The translations under genes and the position numbers were made by a program. 49,097 nucleotides of DNA, taken from IMG/VR virus record IMGVR_UViG_3300033145_001073, positions 1 through 49,097 of that record, one strand, 5' to 3'. Positions 42,073 to 49,097 of the stretch are shown one piece after another. Numbering within the stretch: position 1 is the first letter of the stretch; the number at the start of each line of letters is the position of its first letter. Origin of the DNA: a virus. Under the pieces are notes generated by a model. It saw only the letters and a list, made by a program, of their open reading frames with translations. It was not told where the DNA came from and searched no databases.

Positions 42073-45000
42073 ATGCCATATACAGATGAACAAATAAATA
42101 GAATATTATCATATTCAGAACAGCCTACTACACGGGCATATCCAACCACACGTCCGACATATGCCGAATTTATCCCTGAATCATTAAAAGAAATAGGGCG
42201 TGGTGCAGAAAAGTTTTATTTAAGTGCCACATTGCCTATGATTGACCCGGATATTGCCGAACAAAATAGACGTGAAGCTGAACTTGCACGTATTCAATCA
42301 GCATCTGAACAATACGAAAAGCGGTTTACTTCGCCAAAAGCACCAGGTACAATGCGTTTATTAGCCAAAGATGTTATACCAAATATTGGATATAGTGTTG
42401 GTATGTCTGGACCTGTTGTTGCTGCTAGTGTAGCAGGTTCACCATTACTTGGTCTTATTACTGCTGCTGGAATGTTGCATCCTGCATTACGTTCTTTAAG
42501 ACGGCAAAAAATGGATGACCTTGAAAGAACAACACGGCAACGCATAGAGCCTATTCTTGGTAGAAAAATAACAGATGATGAGTGGAACCGTGAAATAGAA
42601 CGGCACGATTACGCAACGCTTGCGAAAAAATCTGCCGCGTATGAGGTCTATCCAGAATTAATCGGTAGTGTTGCATTAGGTCTTATATTCAAAGCAGGTG
42701 GACCATTTGCCAGAAAAGCGGTAACAAAAGTTGTGGGTCGTATAGCACCAAAAGCTGGTCAAGAGGTTGGTGAAATATTAGCTAAGCCAGGCATTATTTC
42801 TGCTTTTGCTGGTGGTGTTGGTGTATTTACTGAAACACAACTTGAGGAACAAATTACAGAATTATATACAAATTACAATCAGGCAAGATTGGATTGGGAA
42901 CATGGATTAGCTGGCGAACCAGCAGACGAAAATCCATATAGTGCAGTATCATTTATTATGCCAGGTATACCAACTAGTATCCCTAAATTAGCTGAAACAT
43001 TAAAACAACAGGCAATTCCTGTTGGGCTTACAACAATTACGATGGGTGCAGTGCTTGGTGGTGGTGCAACTGCTGTCGATATACATAATGTTAATAAAAT
43101 GAGGCGTGATTTTAAGTTTGATAACGCCGATATGCGTAAATCTGTTATTAATAAAATCTGGAACGGATTAAACGAAACCAAAAATTCAGATGTGGCGATA
43201 AAATCAGCTGAAGCATTAAGGGATAAATATGGTAAGGAACAAAATCCGGAGTTATGGACTGCGTTAGATAATATTATTTCAGCGTTTAGAGATTACGATG
43301 CCACCGCAAAAACTGGCGATAGTATGATGCGTGAACGTGCGTTTAATAGATTTGAGTTGTTACGCAGTGATGAAGCGTTAAGTAAATACGGTAATCTTGG
43401 TGATACAACAGAAACTAAACATGATATATCAAGAATATTAACTAAACTTAAAGAACTTGCACAAGCCGATGGTGTAAATGTTGCTATTGAAAATGCAAAT
43501 ATATTAAGGGAAAATGCAAGCGAACTCGGATTAACAGATACGGTAAATTCTATTGATAGATTTATAAATTCATCGCGTGGGATTGAAAAACAGCGTGTGA
43601 AAGCTGTTGAAAAAGAAATAATAAAACAGCAAACATCAGAACAAAATATAGCGGCGGCTATTCAAGATGCCGCACAAAGAATTAATCAAGGTGAGGATGT
43701 ATGGGATGTTATTGCTGAAACAAATAAGAAAAAGAATATAGAGAAAGCTAGGAAAAATAAAGCCGACCGCGCAAGAATTGAAGCTGAACGTGTGCAAATT
43801 GTAGGTGCTATTCAGGATGTAGCTAATAGAATGAAAGCCGAAGAAGAAATTGGTGCTGAAATACCATTAGGTGAAGGATATGCACCACCAGTTGCCGAAG
43901 CTGTTGTACCTGCTATTCAGCCAGAGGCGGGAATTGTTGAGCCGACCGTTACTATCCCTGAAGTCGAGAAAGTTGTTCCTGAGGCACAGAAACCTACCAG
44001 AGAGGCAATTCCTGTTGAACCTACAGCAGAAAAAATCCTATCGAGAATAAAATATCGTGGTAAAATGTATAATGTTGTTAAAACACCAGAAGGTAATTTA
44101 TTCTTAAAAAGCAAAACAGCGACAATACCATATTCTTATGAGCAATATGATAAGTATATTAGTAGGGTTGAGGCTGGTAGAAAAGCTATTGGTACAAGAC
44201 TTGAGGATAAAACATTATTCCATCCTGACGAATTTGATGATAAACCAGCATTATCAGTATTATTAGGTGCGGGTTTAAACATTAAATCTGGTACAAGCGA
44301 AGGATATAAAGTTAGTGGTGAATTACGAGATTTATTTGATGGTGTTATGGTGGGTACTTCTGGGGTAAATGCAAAACTACCTTATGACCCGAAAGGTAAG
44401 TCTAATACCGATGACTTAGTTTATGCTTATAATACTGCAATAAGAGAATCTGGCGAAGCTGGTAGAGAATTTACATTATCTACATTTAATGAGTTGATAC
44501 AAGAAGCCCATAGGGAAATGGGTGAATTATATGCCCAACATAAAAGTTTTGAGAAATATGGAGCTGACCAATTAACTTACGATGAGAGTGTTGAATATGA
44601 ACAGTTGAATAAATATTTAGGGATTGATGAAGATTTTTACAGAGAAAAATTAAGAAATGCAATACCAGAAGAAGCAAATAAAATAATAGATGAAATTGTA
44701 TTGGCAAATGAGCAAGAACTTAATAATTTACATAAAGAGGTAAGGGAAAATGAACAAGCAGAAACGGAAGAAATACGGAGAAACATACAGGAAAGCGTTA
44801 AAGGCGAGGCTGATGAAAGTGGTATTACAGAAGAAGATGTTAATCAAGCAATAAGGGAACTTGATGAATATTTTACAACAGGTGTGTCTACGGAAACATT
44901 CATTGAAACAGCGGTAGAACAAATTCCCCGTGAAAAACTTAAAGAAGTAGCGTATAGAAAACCAAAAGAACTTAATGAAATTGTAAACAATAAACCACTA

Positions 45001-48000
45001 CTTTCTGACGAAGATTGGAATAGTGTTCCTGATGTAGAAAAAAAAGCTATTATGGGTAATTTACCAGATTTTATAGAAATGGCAAAAGCGTGGAATAGAA
45101 ATAGTCCTGCTATGATAAGGGATATGAATGATGGTTCTAGTTTCTCAATAAAAATTACTGGCGATACTAATCCAGTAAAATCAATAGGTGGGGAATTATA
45201 TCAACGTAGGCAGGATACACCGATTCCAGACCATACAACCGCGATGTTTAATACATTTGATTCCGTAACTGGCACACCAATAAAAGAAGGTGATTCTGTA
45301 TGGTTTTTTGAGGACGGTCGTATACTTTTAGAAGATACATTTACTTTTTTACCCGATGTTGTTAAACAAGGTACGCTGTTTGATATGCAGGTATATTTAC
45401 AAAGTAAAGGTAAAAAAGCGAACGATACGGTTAATAAAGTTACACCTGATGATACTAATTTAGTCGAACAATCTCAAAATCCTGATACACAATCTAATAT
45501 ATTTACTGATGAAGAATTGCAGGCAATGACTAAAGACCCAAATCAAACAGAATTGTTTAGTGAATATACCAAACTTTCTGGTGATTATATACCATTGCCG
45601 ATGGAAATGGTTAATGATATTGTGAATAAAGTAACTAAAGTATTTGCCAATAAGCCAAATATAAAAGTTATTGATAATATATACCAACCAACCAAAAAAG
45701 AAAATTTGGAAAAACTAAAATCAATCGGTACGCTTGGCAATCCCAATTCCACAATAGTTGGATTATTCGACCCTATTGACGATACGGTTTATTTGTCCAC
45801 CAGGGCTATGCGTAACGAAACTGATGTTGTTGAAGCTATATTGCATGAAACAATTGGACATTATGGTTTACGCAATGTTATTGGTAAACAATTAGAACCA
45901 GTGTTAAAGCAAGCATATAATTACTATAAAACGAATAATCCTGACAAATTAAATAAAATAGCCGATTTATATGGATTTGACTTAGAAAAAAATTCAAAGC
46001 ATAGAATGCAAACAGCGGAAGAACTATTAGTTGACGCTGTTATTAATCCACAAGAAGCACCTATTATTCATAACCGCGTTATAACCGTGATAAAGAATTT
46101 TATAAACCGTATACTGCGAGCTATTGGTATTTCACCGACAGAAAAAACCATTACAATAAATTCAGAAAAAGATATAATTAACCTAGCAGAACGTGCACGC
46201 GATTATGTTCTCGGGCAATCAAGACTTATTGGTGCACCAAAAAACATAACTGGTCGGAATACTGTGCTTATGCCAGAAACCATATTAAATAATTCTGATA
46301 TTTTTATAAATGAATTTAATGATATTGTTGCATCCATACGCGATAACAACGAACACCATGATATTGAAAAAATTAAAGGCGAAGTTATAGTACGTGGTAT
46401 AGAAAAACTATATCAGCAAGGAAAGAAAAAGCCGACTATCAAACAAAATAAACAAATATTTGAAGCGCGTGACCGTATTAAATGGTTTGATAAAAAGTAT
46501 GATAATGATATGTTGAACGAAATGTATAAAACGCTTAATGCTATTGCAAATCGCAAGTTTGGTGATTCACGCAAAAAAGATATACCGCTTATTCAGTGGA
46601 TTGCAGGTTCCCCAGAGTATGTTAAGAATATACCATCATTTGAAGCGTTTATAAAATTGGCTTATAATAGTTCAAATGTTAAGCGGTTATTACATAACCA
46701 AATGTTAGGCGAAGAATTAGGCGAAGGAAATGCTTTGACACGTTTGGTTAAATGGGGACATAAAAAAGGGAATGAAAAAGAATATGCCCAAATGGGCGAA
46801 GTATGGTTTGAGAATGACAGAAATAAAACCGATTATGCTAGAGAAGAAACTAAAAAAACCACACAGCTTATGTTGGACATAATAGATGAAAATCTAAAGG
46901 AAATGCCTGATTTAAATAAAATAGATAGAATGAATACTGAACGGCAATTATTGGAAAATCAGCGTAAGGATAAAACAAAAACAGAATTACAACGACAAGG
47001 ATTTTCTGAATCAGCAATACAAATATGGTTGGATATACGTGATTCGTACGATAGAGCATTGGAAACATTCATAAGATTAGGTAAAATTACAATCAAAAAT
47101 GCCAAAAAAGAAAATATGGCTATACCAACCATCTTGTTTGATGATAGCATAACAGGCACATCGTATAAAGTAAATCTTATGGATAGTGTTCGTGAAATGG
47201 CTGAAATGCGTGGATGGTATGCACCACGTTTAAGGCAACCAGGTAGATTTGGATTACGTGCAGATGCTGAGGGATTATCACCAGTACTAAAATATTTTAC
47301 TACAAAAATACAGCGTGAAAAATTCAAGTTGGATTTAATAGAACAGGGATATGATAAACAGCATAATGCTAAATTTGAATATAGGGAAAGTGAGGAATTG
47401 CCCGATACATTCAATGTATATGAAAATATATTGGGTATAGAAAAAACTATTGAAGAAGTTTTAGGACGTATGGATTTTACATTCTACGAAAGTCTTGATA
47501 AAATAAAAGGATTAGATACACGCACTGTTGATTATGTAAAAGTAGATGGTACAAAAGAACAGCATTTTATAGTTGATATGGATGGTGATAAATATTCCGA
47601 AGTGTTTAAGAATATCGGTGGTAAAAGATATGAAGAACAATCTGGTTCTGGTAATTTAGTATGGCATTTTACCGATACAAAAAATATAAAAGATAGGGTG
47701 CTTAATGGAATAAATACTGATTATAAAGCAAGACGAACAGTAAGTGATGATTTCGCGATACGGTTACTTAGCAATACCGCCAACCTTATTAAATCTGGTA
47801 GTTGGCGTGCTACAACAATAAAACGTGGAAAAGAAGTTGGTGCAGAAGTTGTACGTGGTTATGAAGAGGATTTAATTAAATCTTCTGGTACATATTTTAG
47901 TAGAACATCGGCTGGTTTAGCGAAGTCTGAGGTTGCGCAACAATTAATGGAAGCTATTTCTGGATTTTATGATAGAAGTGGCAAAAAATACGAACGTGCC

Positions 48001-49097
48001 GATTTTCACAGTGATGAAGAATTTGTTGATTTTATAAGAGAAAACCGTATTAATCCTATAATACAAAGAAGAGCATATAATCATGCACATAAAACACTTG
48101 AGTCGCTTTTATCGTCAAATACATTTGTAGAAAATGCAATGAGTTTTGCAAAATCCATGATGATTATAAAATATCTTGCTGGTACTATTGCTTCACCGTT
48201 TGTTAATGTTACTTCAATGGTTACATCGGTAGCACCGTCAATGAATCAATATGCCAAAGTTCCGTGGAAACAAATTCCTATGCAACTTATGAAAGGTGCA
48301 AAATATTATATTGAGTATCGTTTTGGCAGATTAAAAAATATTCCAGATGATGTTATTAAACTATTAAAAAAATTAGACGAAGCAAGTCTTGATAGAGCAC
48401 AATATTATAATGACCAATTGGCATGGCTTAAATCAAAAGAAGGTGCATGGGCTGCCAATATGGCAAATAAACTCATGTGGATATTTGAACAATCCGAACG
48501 GTTTAATCGTGGTGCAACCATTATTGGAACATACGATTATATTAATAAACATAATACAAAGAAATTAAGTTTTGATGAATTAGTGGAACAATCAGAAGAA
48601 ATATCAAATAAAGCACATGGTATATATGATAAAAGCACTGCACCATTTTGGGCACAGGGTAAAACCACATTACCTGTTGTATCGCGTGGTATGTATACAT
48701 TTATGAAATTTTCACATAACTATATGCAGAATATGGCAGAAATGTTTTTATCTAGTGAAACCACAAAAAAAGAAAAGATGATGAATGTAGGATGGATGAT
48801 GTTCGCACCAATGGTTCTTGGCGGAATTGGTGCTATACCACTTGCTGGCGCAGTCGATGATTTAGATGAAATGGTTGGTAATCCATTAGAAAAATCACTT
48901 AATAAAATATTCAACACTGACGATTATATGGGCGACTTTTACAGAGCGGTAGAGGAAAACTTTGGCACTACCGCTGACAGAATCGCACATGATGGTGTTA
49001 TAGGTGCGGTTACACCAGTAACTGTACGTGGTTCGCTAGCTGTTGAAGTTCCTGACCCAACCGAAACTGCACCGTGGTCGTTGGTAAAAGATATTGG
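42073..49097 (+). CDS. Giant ejection/polyvalent protein (incomplete at window end)
   Basis: Open frame of at least 2341 residues from ATG 42073, without a stop before the window ends. Early hydrophobic segments (GMSGPVVAASVAGSPLLGLITAAG; ELIGSVALGLIF; GLTTITMGAVLGGGA) may insert in membranes. A zincin site, LHETIGHYGLRNVIG near residue 1258, with TAEELLVDA further on, matches the metallopeptidase of large phage polyvalent proteins. A C-terminal LPD-type region contains AHGIYDKSTAPFWAQGK and FMKFSHNYMQNM. Such proteins travel in the virion, enter with the DNA and may cut host targets or peptidoglycan-linked proteins. Confidence 0.7.
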   Translation, partial: MPYTDEQINRILSYSEQPTTRAYPTTRPTYAEFIPESLKEIGRGAEKFYLSATLPMIDPDIAEQNRREAELARIQSASEQYEKRFTSPKAPGTMRLLAKDVIPNIGYSVGMSGPVVAASVAGSPLLGLITAAGMLHPALRSLRRQKMDDLERTTRQRIEPILGRKITDDEWNREIERHDYATLAKKSAAYEVYPELIGSVALGLIFKAGGPFARKAVTKVVGRIAPKAGQEVGEILAKPGIISAFAGGVGVFTETQLEEQITELYTNYNQARLDWEHGLAGEPADENPYSAVSFIMPGIPTSIPKLAETLKQQAIPVGLTTITMGAVLGGGATAVDIHNVNKMRRDFKFDNADMRKSVINKIWNGLNETKNSDVAIKSAEALRDKYGKEQNPELWTALDNIISAFRDYDATAKTGDSMMRERAFNRFELLRSDEALSKYGNLGDTTETKHDISRILTKLKELAQADGVNVAIENANILRENASELGLTDTVNSIDRFINSSRGIEKQRVKAVEKEIIKQQTSEQNIAAAIQDAAQRINQGEDVWDVIAETNKKKNIEKARKNKADRARIEAERVQIVGAIQDVANRMKAEEEIGAEIPLGEGYAPPVAEAVVPAIQPEAGIVEPTVTIPEVEKVVPEAQKPTREAIPVEPTAEKILSRIKYRGKMYNVVKTPEGNLFLKSKTATIPYSYEQYDKYISRVEAGRKAIGTRLEDKTLFHPDEFDDKPALSVLLGAGLNIKSGTSEGYKVSGELRDLFDGVMVGTSGVNAKLPYDPKGKSNTDDLVYAYNTAIRESGEAGREFTLSTFNELIQEAHREMGELYAQHKSFEKYGADQLTYDESVEYEQLNKYLGIDEDFYREKLRNAIPEEANKIIDEIVLANEQELNNLHKEVRENEQAETEEIRRNIQESVKGEADESGITEEDVNQAIRELDEYFTTGVSTETFIETAVEQIPREKLKEVAYRKPKELNEIVNNKPLLSDEDWNSVPDVEKKAIMGNLPDFIEMAKAWNRNSPAMIRDMNDGSSFSIKITGDTNPVKSIGGELYQRRQDTPIPDHTTAMFNTFDSVTGTPIKEGDSVWFFEDGRILLEDTFTFLPDVVKQGTLFDMQVYLQSKGKKANDTVNKVTPDDTNLVEQSQNPDTQSNIFTDEELQAMTKDPNQTELFSEYTKLSGDYIPLPMEMVNDIVNKVTKVFANKPNIKVIDNIYQPTKKENLEKLKSIGTLGNPNSTIVGLFDPIDDTVYLSTRAMRNETDVVEAILHETIGHYGLRNVIGKQLEPVLKQAYNYYKTNNPDKLNKIADLYGFDLEKNSKHRMQTAEELLVDAVINPQEAPIIHNRVITVIKNFINRILRAIGISPTEKTITINSEKDIINLAERARDYVLGQSRLIGAPKNITGRNTVLMPETILNNSDIFINEFNDIVASIRDNNEHHDIEKIKGEVIVRGIEKLYQQGKKKPTIKQNKQIFEARDRIKWFDKKYDNDMLNEMYKTLNAIANRKFGDSRKKDIPLIQWIAGSPEYVKNIPSFEAFIKLAYNSSNVKRLLHNQMLGEELGEGNALTRLVKWGHKKGNEKEYAQMGEVWFENDRNKTDYAREETKKTTQLMLDIIDENLKEMPDLNKIDRMNTERQLLENQRKDKTKTELQRQGFSESAIQIWLDIRDSYDRALETFIRLGKITIKNAKKENMAIPTILFDDSITGTSYKVNLMDSVREMAEMRGWYAPRLRQPGRFGLRADAEGLSPVLKYFTTKIQREKFKLDLIEQGYDKQHNAKFEYRESEELPDTFNVYENILGIEKTIEEVLGRMDFTFYESLDKIKGLDTRTVDYVKVDGTKEQHFIVDMDGDKYSEVFKNIGGKRYEEQSGSGNLVWHFTDTKNIKDRVLNGINTDYKARRTVSDDFAIRLLSNTANLIKSGSWRATTIKRGKEVGAEVVRGYEEDLIKSSGTYFSRTSAGLAKSEVAQQLMEAISGFYDRSGKKYERADFHSDEEFVDFIRENRINPIIQRRAYNHAHKTLESLLSSNTFVENAMSFAKSMMIIKYLAGTIASPFVNVTSMVTSVAPSMNQYAKVPWKQIPMQLMKGAKYYIEYRFGRLKNIPDDVIKLLKKLDEASLDRAQYYNDQLAWLKSKEGAWAANMANKLMWIFEQSERFNRGATIIGTYDYINKHNTKKLSFDELVEQSEEISNKAHGIYDKSTAPFWAQGKTTLPVVSRGMYTFMKFSHNYMQNMAEMFLSSETTKKEKMMNVGWMMFAPMVLGGIGAIPLAGAVDDLDEMVGNPLEKSLNKIFNTDDYMGDFYRAVEENFGTTADRIAHDGVIGAVTPVTVRGSLAVEVPDPTETAPWSLVKDI

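Noticed and set aside
1-49097. Reassignment of TAG as a sense codon in this phage
   Set aside because: Several genes end in TAG with a new gene starting at once (574, 6758, 36465), two TAGs are backed by TAA, and none of the long late genes holds an in-frame TAG. Only two genes have an internal amber, so mutation or local readthrough is more likely.
1-49097. CRISPR array or lysogeny module
   Set aside because: No regularly spaced repeats, integrase, or recognisable repressor/antirepressor pair were seen; direct repeats are all inside structural genes or leaders.

Overview
This window looks like most of a tailed-phage genome, or a large contig of one. It is AT-rich and densely packed, with no rRNA or host housekeeping genes and no integrase or classical repressor that I can recognise. 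The structural module runs TerS, TerL, portal, scaffold, coat, head-tail adaptors, stabilisation/tail protein, tail fibre, then ejection proteins including a giant one. This order resembles P22-like podoviruses, so a short-tailed phage is my best guess. A membrane-anchored lytic transglycosylase and a YodC/DUF2158 protein weakly suggest a Gram-negative host. Promoters are host sigma70-like (CAACTTGACA-N17-TATATT), so no phage RNA polymerase is needed.

Layout. (1) About 1-2990: a leftward block of small genes, with a Lar-like zinc protein, three related Cys-rich proteins and a 52-aa zinc-ribbon protein. (2) 2990-4510: a control region with a long inverted repeat, four rightward promoters, an HNH endonuclease gene with an amber codon, and a candidate small RNA ending at a terminator. 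(3) 4514-15871: the rightward early/middle operon. It holds many small unknowns, a HAD phosphatase, two zincin-like proteins, two DNA methyltransferases and an isolated DnaB N-terminal domain, and it ends at a terminator. The second methyltransferase gene carries an amber codon, an antisense LAGLIDADG endonuclease and an intein. (4) 18210-16058: a leftward operon with a repeat protein, the lytic transglycosylase, a zinc-ribbon protein, an unknown, a 139-nt tmRNA-like RNA and YodC. (5) 18250-19130: a control region with a second candidate small RNA, a terminator and the late promoter. (6) 19134 to the end: packaging, capsid, tail and ejection genes. Two free-standing HNH endonucleases are inserted here, and the window stops inside the giant ejection protein gene.

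Most striking points: a very short tmRNA-like RNA with both tRNA-like ends, the G3-U alanine identity pair and a pseudoknot but no normal tag; a methyltransferase gene hosting two different homing elements, one on the opposite strand in exact codon register, so that the sense frame stays open; two independent promoter-to-terminator small RNAs, one with a single-stranded stretch complementary to the phage's repeated ACAGGAG ribosome-binding leader; and two subclasses of an extended promoter that separate early from late units.
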